Origin: Plasmodium brasilianum
Lineage: Eukaryota > Apicomplexa > Aconoidasida > Haemosporida > Plasmodiidae
DNA length: 64,000 nt
Reading direction: 5' to 3'
Assembly: GCF_023973825.1 (NCBI RefSeq)
Contig: NW_027122922.1
Location: forward strand, 62,001 to 126,000
The translations under genes were made by a program, and so were the position numbers. The first letter of the stretch is position 1. The number at the start of each line of letters is the position of its first letter. The notes below the pieces were generated by a model that was given only the letters and a program-made list of their open reading frames with translations, did not search any database and was not told the origin of the DNA. This document shows positions 51,471 to 64,000 of the stretch, in pieces.

Positions 51471-54400
51471 AGTAATATATATTGCGCGTTACTTGAACAG
51501 TGATCTGTTTAAATTAATTATAAAGAAAATTCGTTTATATGTATCCTATTTTATATTAGGTCAAAATTGTTAACGTACTTATGATTGCCTCAATTAAAGA
51601 TCCTTATATAGAGATTAATTAAAACATTCATCGTAAGCATGGAGAAAGCAAAAAAAAAAATACAAAAAATAACAAAGGAGTAAAGGTATAAGCGAAAACC
51701 TCGAAATTATTAGTTCGTTGTAGTAAGATAGAAAACACTTCATGCATGCAAATAAGTGTACATATGCTTGAACTGTACTTATATGTTGGTACATGTGTTC
51801 ATAATTTTCACCATAGTTAAACAAGTATATAAGGAAACATGCAAATGTAATAATAAATAAAATGCACAAGGAAATTACATATGGAAGCTTGCATGTAATG
51901 TATGAACATATTTGGAACATAAAAAAAGGAAAAAATTATACATAAAATTTTTTTTTTTTTTTTTTTTAAAGAATTATATTAAATATATGTAAGTAGACTT
52001 ATTTGTAATATAAAAGTGTTAAAAATGGGAAGAATAAACAAATATCAATAAGGTTCTAAAGTAAAATGAAATATATGAATTTAAAATTCATTATGATACG
52101 AAATTAAGAAATAATTTTAACATATATATGTTTGTGTGGACCTTCTTCAATAGACATCATAGTAGTAATAGCAGTATAGAAAAGTTTGAGTAGTCCAATA
52201 ATAAGGATGATCATAAAAACAATTACGTAATTAAACATTAGGAAAAAATCATTTCACTCAAAAATGAATAGCACAGATTAATTAATTTTTCGACAAAATA
52301 TTAAATTAAAAGTGTTCATAAGCCTTATTATTATAACACTACGTAAATATTATGTTAAAAGAAACCTAAATTATGATAACAAAAGTTATATTTATGCGAA
52401 ATGATTATTGGAAATGATATCATATCTACAGTAATCTAAGAAATATTAAGGGAATAATATAAATATATATATATTAATTAATAGATATACATAGATAAAA
52501 AAAATATATTTAATAATTCTATTTGCCTATGTTACATGCGTTCACTCAAGACATAATTAAATATTTCAAGGAAAGTGAAAATCTAATAGAGTTCTTTTTT
52601 TTATTTTACTGCATATGAATGATTAATCAATTTAAATTTGCGTTAATATTTTTAGTAAGAACAACATGCATAAGAAAATATAGGAAAAAATTAATGCTCT
52701 AAAAATTTCCACCCCAATTAATTACATGGAATTTTACAAAACAATAAATGGATAAGAGTTTATATCTTTATATAATATTTATTATTATGGATTCATAATA
52801 TTAAGTAGTATTATTTTATAAGAATCATCTCTTATACATTTTTATATTACAGGAAATTTGTAAATTTTGAGAGAATAAGGAGTATTCACATAAGAGAATT
52901 ATTTAAAAACCTCTAATGAAGAAAATTTCTCAATATATTTATAAAAATATATATACAAGTATATTAAAATACAAAAAAAAAAAATTATTATCTTATTTTT
53001 GTGAAATACTGCAGAATATTATGTACTATGCAGAATATTAAAAATTTCAAAATTTTACCTATTTTTTTTAATTATATAAAAGCTATCATTTAATTTATTA
53101 TTTAGGGTAATATTTATACATAATTTAATAAAAAATAAATATATAATAATCTGCACCATAAAGTTTCCTATAAGAAATATAATGCATTAATTACTTTCGT
53201 AAATGGTAATGTATATTATTTTATGATTTATCTTTTATAATTTCTTATCTATATAATTATATGTACTAAATTATTTAATTTAAAATGTTTTCCTTATTGT
53301 AATATTTTTTTTTAATTATCATGTTTACTAAAAATGTTTTTTTTTTCTAAATTTACTTTTTTATTCTTTTATTATAATAAGTATTTTTATAGAACTTATA
53401 AATTTATATTTTTTCAAAAAAAAAAAAAATAAGTATTTCTTGATTATCAAATCTATTAAATTTTATTTTAGTTATTATAATAAAATACTTTATTTAAATC
53501 TTATAAAAACTTTAGTATTACATATAAAATAATAAGATACGAATATACAAAAGCGTTAAAATGGATAGTAATTTTTGAAACATTATTAATAATTATGTGA
53601 ATTAAGTCATAAAATGATATTTTTTAATTACTGTACAAATGTTGTACGTGTCATAGGTATATGTATATGTTAAATTATAATATATAGTGTAAAAATTGTA
53701 TTTTACATTTATTAATTTGTTTCCTTTATTCTATGAATTCTAATACATTGTATGCATTAATTTTTGTTTGTTTAATTATATAATAATTTTTAAAAGTTAT
53801 AAAATGTACAACAGATTAAACATATTATTAGAAAGCTCAGAACAAAATATTAATAATGACATTCATAATATATTCTAATGTGCCCATTCTCATTATATAT
53901 GTTTCTTCTATTCTAACAAATTAAAATATTTATTCACCAAAAATCTACTTTATATTGTTTGTTCACCGATAGGAATTCATATCAACAATTTAGAATTGTT
54001 CTGTATGAATATTATAATATATATTTCTTGAGAATTTATTAATAATATTATTTTTATCAATAATTATATTATTGTATATTGCTTATTTTGTAAATATCTA
54101 TATGAAAATATTTGCAAGAATATTTTTAAAATTTTCTTTTGTTTGTTATACATTATTTTTGTATTTTATTAATGTTATTTAGTACTTAAAAAAAAAAAAA
54201 AAAAAAAAGTATAAAATAGGAATGCAAATAAATATACCCTTTTGTTACTACGTTGTGAATATACATTGAATTTTGCACCTAATTAGACATATTATAAAAT
54301 TAAATAGAACCAAAATCAATAAAATAGTTAAATATTTTATTTATCATAAAACTATTCCTTTTTTCCTTTTTACATGAATATGTTCTCATTTCAAAAACTA

Positions 54401-54547
54401 GTTATAATGACATTGCAAAAGTTTTTATTTTTATTTTTTGATGCTTCATGTTATATATATATATATATATATATAAAAGAATTTTGTTTCATGCGTAGGT
54501 AAATATATTAAATTATTAATTATAAAAATATTTTCTTTTGGTTTTAA
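51471..54547. other. Intergenic
   Basis: 51600-51910 is still TGCATG-bearing (TTCATGCATGCAAATAAG). The minus-strand 101-codon frame there is not convincing. The rest is AT-rich. From about 53990 it matches the flank at 23870 onward. An A run of about 21 lies at 54188-54208 and a TA microsatellite at 54452-54475. Confidence 0.4.
54452..54475. repeat. TA microsatellite
   Basis: About 12 TA units. Confidence 0.85.
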
Positions 54548-54989
54548 TGTATATATGATAAATCTTTAGACAATTGGTTGAGTGATGATAAAGAATTAGA
54601 TTGAATAGTAGATAGATTATTATTGTAAAATGAGAAGAGAATAAATAATATGTAACTAATTATAATACATTTGGAAATGGATATGTTAATTCATGCAACG
54701 AAAATGATAATGTTGTATAAGAATATTATGGAAAACTTTACTTTAAGAATAAAAATAATTCAACATATTATGTGAAAAAATTGTTGAGAAATGTATGGTT
54801 TTTATATATAAACCATTTTCTATCATATATAATCTGCTTAAAAAACTATTATATATGCGAATTATTCTTATATATAAATTCATAGAATGTTCTAACCCTA
54901 TTCAGAGAAAAAGTTTAAAATATTCAACACATATCAGTATAGATTTAACATTTCCTCTACCAGTATTAATTTTTCTAATAGGATTTTAG
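54548..54989 (+). pseudogene. Decayed exported-protein gene, copy 2
   Basis: Paralogue of 24427-24897. Fragments: YDKSLDNWLSDDKELD, stop, IVDRLLL, stop, NEKRINN (a PEXEL-like RLLL context); TFGNGYVNSCNENDNVV, stop, EYYGKLYFKNKNNSTYYVKK; and SNPIQRKSLKYSTHISIDLT leading into a hydrophobic end (FPLPVLIFLIGF, TAG at 54987-54989). The pieces lie in three different frames, so several indels have occurred. The open frame at 54795-54989 is only its tail. Probably a former exported membrane protein; family not identified. Confidence 0.5.
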
Positions 54990-57853
54990 TTTTTTTATAT
55001 AGGTATTTATCGCATATAATTAATGTTTAATGGTGATTCTGAAGTATTAAAAAATTTGATTACTTATAATGGAGATATAGTTGTATCCTAATTTATTTTA
55101 AGTATTTGAATAGGTATTTATAAATTTATATAATACACAAATATGTAATTTAAATAGAAGAATATAAAGTCAAAGTTTAATTATAGTATATATATTACTT
55201 CGGGGGAATATATATTTCCTGTAATCATTGTAGATGTACTAAAAGATTAATGAAGTTATATGTTAAAAAAGTCCATTATAAAAATATAAAATTTATTATT
55301 CCATATAGATAATATAAAAATATATGCTGTTACAGAAAAATAAAAAAATAAAATAAATATATGTTAAATATTAATAAGAGTTTTCTCTTTTCTACGTTTT
55401 TTTTATCTCTTAGTGTACACTTTTGAGGCAATTTAGTACTCTCACTAAGCATAAACATTTATATGATATTCCATTAAAAATTGAAATTTATTTTTTCGAA
55501 TATGTGAAATTAAGCGTGTATTTATAAGCAAAAATTATATATGTTAAATTTTTATGCAAATATGTATTACGATAAATATGTTCTTATTTAATTAATATAT
55601 AAAATTACAATTTCTACAATTCAACTTGAGGAAATTTATTTTTTCAAAAATTAAGGTTTTCTTTCAATTTTTATGTAGTAAGTGGTATTTTGGAAAATGA
55701 TTTAAAACAATTTATTATATATTATTTTAAATTTAAATATATAGTGCTATTCTTTGTTCAATGTAACCAATTCCATATAATTTTTTTTTTTTTTCATATG
55801 CATTTTTTTTTTAAATGTATGTATATCAAATAATATTTTAATAAAATTTATTTTGAAAAATAAAGCGTTAAGATATTATTTAATATAACAGTATATTTAT
55901 TAGATTTTTATATTTTTTATATATAGTTTAACTATGATATCATAAATATACACTGTTATATGTTCACATATAACTCTGAATTATTTTTGACACATAATCA
56001 ATTTTAGATTTTGTGAAACATTATAATTAGAGGAATGGTTAAAAATTTATTTATAAATTTACTAGTTAACTAACATAGTTGCTAGACATAAATATGTTTT
56101 ATATACGTCACTTATACCTCAGTAGAAAAATGAAATTATATTTTTTTTTTACCATATAAAGCGAGTGTATTTTTTGAACAAATGTTAGATAATTTTTATT
56201 TAATACTGTACAACAAATATTAATATTAATATGCCATAAACTTTAACTACATAGTTAAAATGAATAATATATGTTTAATGAAATTTAATCAGCCATTAAA
56301 TAAAATTAAAATAATTTTTTTTTGGATTAATATATTTCTGCGATGATATCATTGTATATAGATAACAATTTATACATTTGTATTACTTTCAATTTTTGCT
56401 ATATAAATGTTTGGTCTCAATAGCTATAGGAACTTATATACAGAAACATCAGTGGTTTATATTAGTAATCAATTATTATTTTGAAATTTGCAATCTTTCA
56501 CATTATGATATAATATTTAAGAGAATATCCACATTATATATTTAAGTTAGTTCAAATAAATGATATTATGCTTTTATTATTTCTATAAGTACTAATATAT
56601 GCTAATTAAAAAATTACTTTATTATTTATAAATTGCATAATTTAATAATAATAAATTACGTGATTTTTGATGCAAATTATTTATGAATTTTTTCAACTAT
56701 AGTAATCATATCTTTTAAAAAACTCGCTTCTTTAAATTCAAGATGAAACCCAAATTAACGTTAGTATTTGATTTATTAATAACATCATAGTAAATTTGAA
56801 AATATATTTGTTATTCCATAAAACATATATTATATTTTATATTTTTCAAAAATAATTCTGTACCTATATATATTTAGATTAATATTTGGAAATATCTACA
56901 AAAAAATATTGAAAAACATGTTAATAAAAATTTTAATATGTTCTTTAATTTTTTTTTTTTTCTATAAATATTAAAAGGTATTCTATTTTTTAAAAATAAC
57001 ATTTTTTACTGTATGTAATGTATACGCACAGATGTTATGGTTTGAGCTTTAGAATACTGGAAGGATGCATTCAAATTTTGTTAGAAATATTTTAATTTAT
57101 AGTTGGTATATATGCAGTAAATTATGAATAAATATGCTACGATGTTTTACTGATGAAAAGTTAAATATAAATACTATTTTTAATTAAACGTGCTCAATTG
57201 TTTATTTAATAGTTTTTTTTAAAAAGTACTTAAATATATATAGTATAACCTGATAACTTAATATGATATGCATTTTTATTGTTGATAGAATGAAATAATA
57301 CATTGATATAACAAGGTAATTTTGATTTTTTTAAAAATAATAGGAGAAATAGTTTATAGATATGTTCCTTTTTTTTATTATTCCATTTCTATTAAACATT
57401 TATATATAAGTAAAAACAAAAAAAGATTAAGTCGTTAATTTTGAACTTTTTTTTTGTAAAAGAAATAGTATAAATTACAAATAAATGAAATATTGAAACT
57501 TTAAGATCCTATATTACAAAAATTAAAAATAAGTTTTTTATTAAATCAAAAATATATATTTTTTCATATATTAAATAATACCATGTATATTTTATTTTTA
57601 AATAAGATATAGAAAATAAAAGAATACATATGTTTAATAGTAACTAATACCATTGCTATAGTTAATGCAGTACAATAAATTATAAAAAATATTGTTACTT
57701 TCATTTAACTTTACTATTATTTTAATGTATTAATAATTGATATTTTAAAAAATAACCCTTTTTGAAAAATAAAATTTTTTACAATATACAAATTATTAAT
57801 ATAAAATATCTTTAATAATATCAATTACTGTTTTAATATATTTGCAAATACAT
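54990..57853. other. Intergenic
   Basis: AT-rich with no coding island that I could support on either strand. Confidence 0.4.
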
Positions 57854-57919
57854 TATCTATATTCTATAAAATCTATATTCTATATATTCTATACATTCTG
57901 TATTCCACATAAATTTAAT
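57854..57919 (+). promoter_or_regulatory. Upstream TCTATA-rich element of fam-m (58293)
   Basis: CTATATTCTATAAAATC, TATATTCTATATATTCTATA and CATTCTGTATTCCACATAAA end 374 bases before the ATG. This is the clearest example of the six. Confidence 0.5.
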
Positions 57920-58292
57920 ACGTGTCAATACATAGAAGTCATATTTCATTTTAAGTTTTGAATGTTTTAATACAAAAATTATTAAATTAGTCTAATATAT
58001 TAAAAATCGTTTTATGTATTTTGAATATTTTTGAAAGGAGCAAAATATTTTATTTTTAAATTACTTTCTTACATTAACATAAAATTAGGTAAAATTATTT
58101 TTATATATTTTAAATCTTACCTTTTATTGTGTTTATCGTAAAAAGAATGTATAGTTATATATATATTATTTACAAAATATTAATAAAAAAGATTTATTAA
58201 AATACAAGTATAATCCTTTGTCATCAAAAGATTATTCTATTACGGTTAATTTATACTATACTGAATATATTATAGTATTAAATATATATAAT

Positions 58293-59294
58293 ATGGAAAA
58301 AAAAACTAAGTCACTCTTATTTATTATAATTGCTGCATTTATCGTTTTAAATTGGACATGCCATTTTAACAATGATGTAATATGATAATATTATTTAAGA
58401 AAATTTTTACTATGAATAGTCTGAGTGATTTATTTTTATTAATACTGTATTTTATAATGAAATTATATATGATTTAGTAATAAATATTTACTTTTTTTTT
58501 AGTGTATGTTTAACAAATATATAGATGAAAACTGCGAGTATGCTAGAAAATTAGATTCAATAACTTATAGATTACTATCAAAATATAAAAAGGATACTGA
58601 TTCTTATGTCGTATGTTTAAAAGGAGATTTACCAAATAATATAGTGAACGAGAAAAGAGATGTAACCTATAATGAAAGTGTTGTTGTAGCAAAAAATAAT
58701 CAAATATGTAGAAATGCGTTGAATAATTCTGGAAGACATAAACAAGATAAGAGAAGTAAATCTTGTGTATTTGAAACAAAAAGATATTCCCATATGGAAA
58801 AAAAAATATTCAAGGAACTAGATTATATGGATTTTCTTCAAAACAGCAGGACAATTAGTGATAAAATATATAAAAAAATAATATTCAAAAAATTTGCATT
58901 ACGGCTTGTTTTACCTGTAATGTTGTTCTTGTTGTTATCATTATCATTCTCTTTAGATTTTTATGGTGGTTATGGCTTAAGAGCAGGGTTATTTAAGATA
59001 CTAAATTTATACGCTGGAGATTTATGGTACAATTCTTTTCATATATTTTTGAAATCATCTTTTTTAAGTTCGTTTACCAAATCTATGGGAAAAGTAAAAA
59101 ATACATGGAATAAGGCATCATCTGCACGCGAGAAGAGGGTGTTAATAGATGGAAGTGATTATGTATTTGGTTTTATTAGCTTCCTAATATACTTCTCAAC
59201 GTTCTTTATTTTAGGTTTCACAATTATATCAGCTGTGTTTTATTATCATAAGAAGGTTAAGAAATATGAAAAAATTAAATTTAGGAAAAGGTAA
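58293..59294 (+). CDS. fam-m protein, two exons, divergent loop
   Basis: fam-m family, 291 residues. Exon 1 (58293-58376) encodes MEKKTKSLLFIIIAAF and the rest of the signal anchor. Intron 58377-58502 is GT-AG, phase 0. Exon 2 (58503-59294) begins CMFNKYIDEN and has PEXEL-like YRLLSKYKKDTD from residue 50. The core has CVFETKRYSHMEKKIFKELD and MDFLQNSRTISDKIYKK, then a first membrane segment (LRLVLPVMLFLLLSLSFSLD), a loop, a second membrane segment (FISFLIYFSTFFILGFTIIS) and the tail YHKKVKKYEKIKFRKR. The loop lacks the cysteines and the CILGQLFG phrase found in the two other fam-m proteins here; it reads REKRVLIDGSDYVFGF before the second helix. It is followed 3.3 kb downstream by a same-strand fam-l gene, forming a doublet. 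Confidence 0.92.
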
Positions 59295-62164
59295 AACAAA
59301 TAGTAAAATATACGTTTCTTTCTGTAAAGAATATTTTAGTAAAAAATAGCAAACATAATATCATTAGTTAGGTACTTATTTATCATATAGATATCTGCTT
59401 AAATATTACAAATACACCTACTCTTACATGTCTTTTTTGTGCAAAATATTTAAAAAATATGTTCTCTCTCTTTTTATGAATTTGAATTATTTTATGTTTC
59501 TAAATGTTGAATTTTATGTATTTTTCAAACTTAGTTAAATAATATGATTGAATATATTTTTTTATATAAGTACATTACTATGAAAAATAAAAGATTTGAG
59601 TAATAATAAGAATAAAATAAAACAATTCATATAATTTAATATAAGTCTTGTGTTAATTTGTATTTAAACCATTAGTGATACTTTATATTATTTCTCATAT
59701 TCCTCTGTAATATTATTATTTTTTGGTACAATTAAAAATATCTATTATACTTTTTATTTTGAAAAATTATGTGTCTTGTTATATATTTGATAATAACATA
59801 TTAATACATTTTTTTTCATGGATATATATATATTTTTTTTTTTTCCTTAAAATAAACTGTAAAAGTTACATTTTTATATATGGAAGTTCCTATTTAACAG
59901 AAAAATATTTTAATACAAAATGAAGAATTATCTAAGAATGAATTAAATAAAGAATCAAATTTTGTATGCAAGAATTAATATATGAGTTTTTTTATTATTA
60001 TACTATTTAATAAAATAAAAACATGGAAAAGGCATATGTATGTAAAACGATGATAATTTAAAAATAATTTATAAATAAGTTAAGTTTTTACGTAAACGAA
60101 CTATTCCGTTATCGTCAAGTATAAATTATAAAGAAAAAATTAAAATGACACAATATTTTTTTCCCACAACATGTATAAATGCTCGTAAACTTATACAAAC
60201 TACGAACACAGAGTTATAGAATACTTTTAATCAAGTAGAAAGATAATTGTTAATAAAGAAACAGATATAAATCTAAATTATAATATAAGAAAAATGACAT
60301 GAATGAAATCATAAAATTTTATTCATCTAAAATAATAAATTAGATATATATTATTACGTAAATATATTAATGTTTAACTTCTAACAAAATAAATTAAGCA
60401 ATGTAATATTTTTTAATAAATACGTTAAAGTATTACAAATTATTCAAAAATTATACACTTAATTTCTCCTCGATAAATATTAAAAACTTTTTATTATGTC
60501 TTAGACAAAAATTTTAAAAGAACGGTAATAAATTTCAATATATGGAATAGCACTGAACAAATATATTAAGAATATAAAATATAAATGTAAATGATATATT
60601 TAAAAAAAAGAATAAATGAAAAGTATTTTAAATATACACTTAAATGTACAAATCATTGCAAGATTAATACGAATACATATAAAACAATTCGTGATATAGT
60701 AATTTAATAAGGAGAAAATTGAATATATTATAAAAATGGGAACTACTTATACATAATACTTTAATTTTACAAAAATGTGGAAAATTTAGAAAAATATATA
60801 TGTGCAATTAATAATATATACGCCAAATATAAGTTTAGTAACAATGAACTTTACTAACAATAATAAATTCATTATATAAGTAAACAGTTAGAATGATTTT
60901 ATTATATATATGTATTTTTGTTTTTTTCAATCATTATATATGTTTTATTTAAATCTATTAAAATGCATTTACATATATTTTATATAGAAATAATAACTGT
61001 GAGTAAAAATGTGAAAGAATCAAATTACAGTAACAAAAAAGTGTAATTGATTAAAAAAATTTATAAGAATCAATAAGACACTATAAAAAATTTTAAATAA
61101 TAAAAGCGAAATAATATTATTTTTTGTAAATTAATTTTTAATAATATATATCATTTAAAATTTAATTCTTTTTACTTTTTTAAAATTTCTTAATTATTTC
61201 CATAAAAGTGTAATATCTTAGGTGAAAAATAAAATAGTTTAATAATATATTATTACAATAATATTGTGTAAACATAATATTTTTATAATTACGAAATATT
61301 CAGATATAATACAAAATGAACAGAAATATCTGAACTCACCATATTTTTTTTTCTAAAAACGTTTTTAACAAAATTATATTTATTTACGTACATTGTTTTA
61401 TTAATGTTCTAAATAATGTTCTTGACATTATGTATTAGTAAAAGAATAAATAAAAAATAATATCTTGTTTTTAAAATTGTGAACGTAAAAATTACTATAT
61501 TATATATATAAGTATATAATTTAGTCATTCTTCTTATTTGTTATACATATATTACACCAATATATTATTCTTATTTGTAAATACATATTATCTTTAGTAT
61601 ATTAAAATTAAAACAATTGAATATAATATTTCTATGCTAGTTTACTTTTAATAAGCTTTTTTTTTCATTATGTTCTATTATATTAACATTTCTTGTAAAT
61701 ATATTTATTTTTAAATAAAAAAATTAATTAAATTTATATATTTAAACATTTCATTTAGAAATAGTAGGTATTATTTTAATTTAACTCAAGATAATATTTT
61801 TAAATACTAGATAATGAATAAAATATATATCTCTATTTCACTTAACAATAAGTGTCTTAATAGATTAGATAACATGATATAACTTGTAATTGTTAAATAT
61901 AATATATGCAATAAAAAAAGTTCATATGAGCATGTATTAACTAATGGGCGTGTTATATATAATTTAATAAAAAGCCTTATACAGAATATTACTTTTTTTA
62001 CTTACTACTACCATTATAGATATTATTATTATTATTTTATAATAATTAATGAGTTAGAAGATGTTTACAACAAATTAATTTATAATATAATGATTATAAA
62101 ATTAAAAGTATAAGATAAAATACTTAGAATGATGATTTATTATTTTAATATGTAGAGAAATATA
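59295..62164. other. Intergenic between fam-m and fam-l of the doublet
   Basis: About 2.9 kb with fam-m 3' flank at the left and fam-l 5' flank at the right. The 66-codon frame at 59723-59923 is low-complexity. Nothing else found. Confidence 0.45.
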
Positions 62165-62210
62165 ATATATATATATATTCTATATATTCTCTTCTACATA
62201 TAAATCCACT
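62165..62210 (+). promoter_or_regulatory. Upstream TCTATA-rich element of fam-l (62586)
   Basis: ATATATATTCTATATATTCTC then CTACATATAAATCCACTATA ends 376 bases before the ATG. Confidence 0.45.
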
Positions 62211-62585
62211 ATATCGATGCAACAATATATAACATATTTTTTTTATTAGCTAATTCTTAAAAATTTAATAAAAAAAAAATTTAATTAGTGCATTACATTA
62301 ATTATATATTTTGAAAGTATATGAATGAATTAATATTATTTTGTTTTAATGTACCTTAGTTACTTTTCCGATTAATATTAAGATAAAACTGTGTTTTATA
62401 TTTTTAAAGATATATTTCATTGTTCTTGTAAAAAGAAATACGTTTATATATATTTTATTAAGTATTTACGAAGCAATTATAAAGTTAAATTTTAAAAATA
62501 CATATTCCATATTATCATTAGAAATACATTTTTTACTAATAATTTTTTACCCATTGAATACATTAGACTATTATATAACTATATA

Positions 62586-63488
62586 ATGTATCATAAAATT
62601 TTTTTACTCTTATTTATTAAAATTGATGCATTTATCCTTTTGTCTTGGATATTCCTTTTTAACCATAATGTTATATAATACTTTTATATAAGAATATTTA
62701 TTCATATTTTACGTATTTTGTTTTTATTAATAATGTTTCTTTGCATGAATTATATATTTCTTACATAATAAATGTTTACGTTATTATTTTTTTTTCTTTA
62801 GAACTTGTTTAACAAATCTTTGGGTAAGGATAGCAATTCTTGGGAAAAATTGGATAAAGCAAGTTGTAGATTATTGGCAAAATATAATAATGATAAGGAT
62901 TCAAATGTTTTAGTTTTAAAAGATTTACCATATAATGGAGAACATGAAAAAATGATTATAACTAATAATGAAAGAAGAAATAAAGGAAAAAATAAACAAT
63001 CAATCAAAAGTTTATTAAATAAGGCACAATACTATACAGAAGTTATAGATTATAATAATGGAATGTTCGACGGAAAACATTTTCATTTTGAAAAAAAATG
63101 GATTAAAAAAAGAGATTACGATAATTTTCTTAAAAGGAACAGGAGAATTTGTAATATATCTTTAAGAAAAATAAGATTTAGAAAGTATGGTACTGGAGTT
63201 GCTATGTTTGTTATTTTTTCATTGTTTGCAGCAGCATTTTATGTATTACCAAGATTAAACTCTTTGATTACTGCATGGGAATCCATTACAGAGGGTGGAA
63301 TATTGGAAGCTTTGAATAGTACTATAAGTGAGTTGGGAAAGGCAGGAATGACTTCTATTTATTTATCATTATATAGTGTACTTATGCTTATATTGATTAT
63401 TATGCTTGTAATAGGAATATGTAGAGTCTTAGGAAATAATGAAAAATATAATAAAATTAAATTGATATCTGAACAAAATGCATATTAA
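62586..63488 (+). CDS. fam-l protein, two exons, intact
   Basis: fam-l family, 256 residues, function unknown. Exon 1 (62586-62669) encodes MYHKIFLLLFIKIDAFILLS and ends WIFLFNHN, a signal anchor. Intron 62670-62801 is GT-AG, phase 0. Exon 2 (62802-63488) begins NLFNKSLGKD. The PEXEL-like RLLAK is at residues 51-55; its fifth position is Lys rather than the usual Glu, Gln or Asp. The core has LNKAQYYTEVIDYNNGMFDG, HFHFEKKWIKKRDYDNFLKR, and two membrane segments (about 157-180 and 212-236) flanking a short loop. It ends NNEKYNKIKLISEQNAY. It is the closest relative in the window of the frameshifted gene at 1640-2554 and was used to locate that lesion. Confidence 0.94.
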
Positions 63489-63536
63489 TAGACTTATATA
63501 TTTCTGTGACTAATTCATTAATATGAGTAATGTCTG

Positions 63537-63600
63537 CAATATATTTAGTGATACTCTTAATATGAATACTTATAATTTTTAAAATATTGTAAAATCGCAT
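63537..63600 (+). other. Conserved 3'-flank element of fam-l
   Basis: AATATATTTAGTGATACTC and TTTTTAAAATATTGTAAAA follow the stop by about 50 bases, as after the gene ending at 2554. Confidence 0.4.
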
Positions 63601-64000
63601 GAACAGAATTAGTCTTTTTGGCACACAATATTAGTTGCTCGTCTTTTCAGGAATTTGAAAGTTAAAAATTTATTTAATTTGTATTTTAACGTATAATTTA
63701 AGCTTAACTAAAAATACTTACAATAAATATATTTGTGTAATAAATAGATTTCAATGCACAATATATGTCGGTGCTTTAAGGGGAGTAAATAGTAAAATTA
63801 TTTATAAAATATTATAAAACTCAGTTAAATTACATTATAACTAAAAATTATTGTCTCCTATTATGTAACATCATTTATTCTAAAATTATTTTTTGCTAAG
63901 GTAATTAAAAGAAATTATATTATTTTTTTTAAATTAATAAACTGGTCTATTTTAGTATTTAATATAATTATATGGGAACATAGTGTTGCACGGTTATATA
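63601..64000. other. Intergenic to window end
   Basis: AT-rich with no gene seen. The window ends before any telomere repeat. Confidence 0.5.

Noticed and set aside
51615..51920. 101-codon minus-strand hydrophobic frame
   Set aside because: No signal exon, no match to known families, and made of Tyr/Phe/Leu/Cys from T-rich and TGCATG-rich DNA. No paralogue seen in the other block.
1..64000. tRNA, rRNA, CRISPR, transposon or bacterial signals
   Set aside because: None found. The introns, base composition and gene families are those of a Plasmodium subtelomere, where ribosome binding sites, operators and riboswitches are not expected.

Overview
The window is extremely AT-rich eukaryotic DNA with long homopolymer and TA tracts and sparse, short-intron genes. 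The gene families (fam-l, fam-m, STP1 and PIR, all exported or surface-exposed) identify a subtelomere of a human-type malaria parasite. The fam-l plus fam-m combination points to Plasmodium malariae or a very close relative. This rests on my recognition of the family motifs, not on a database search. No rRNA, tRNA, housekeeping gene or terminal telomere repeat is visible.

Layout, left to right. A fam-l gene broken by one extra A (1640-2554, +) is followed by an intact three-exon PIR gene (5231-6411, -). Two large four-exon STP1 genes then lie head to head (10393-12984, - and 20200-22719, +), separated by about 7 kb of spacer that holds decayed coding islands. To the right lie: a decayed exported-protein gene (24427-24897, +), fam-m (27032-28042, +), a TGCATG-rich block (31.0-33.15 kb), a decayed gene on the minus strand (33210-33870), a fam-l fragment (35641-35987, +), intact fam-l (38457-39325, +), a PIR pseudogene (42065-43198, -), fam-m (45893-46908, +), a second TGCATG-rich block (49.55-51.47 kb), a second decayed exported-protein gene (54548-54989, +), fam-m (58293-59294, +) and fam-l (62586-63488, +).

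Most of the window has been built by duplication. The fam-l/PIR cassette at the left recurs at 38.5-44.1 kb with the same spacing, orientation and flanks. The fam-m plus TGCATG-block unit occurs twice, and the decayed exported-protein unit before a fam-m occurs twice. All fam-l and fam-m genes are on the + strand.

How the genes work together. fam-l and fam-m proteins share one architecture: a one-exon signal anchor of 28-29 residues, an intron of 126-134 bases, a relaxed PEXEL-like RLLxx at residues 51-56, a charged domain and two membrane segments. They are expected to be exported into the host red cell. PIR and STP1 are single-pass membrane proteins with variable outer regions. The window therefore reads as a store of variant, host-interacting proteins. 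The most useful new observations are: a CTATATTCTATA-type element 360-390 bases before every fam-l and fam-m start, a matching element after fam-l stops, a conserved short hydrophobic reading frame in the fam-l/PIR spacer, and the paired TGCATG-rich blocks with exon-like islands.
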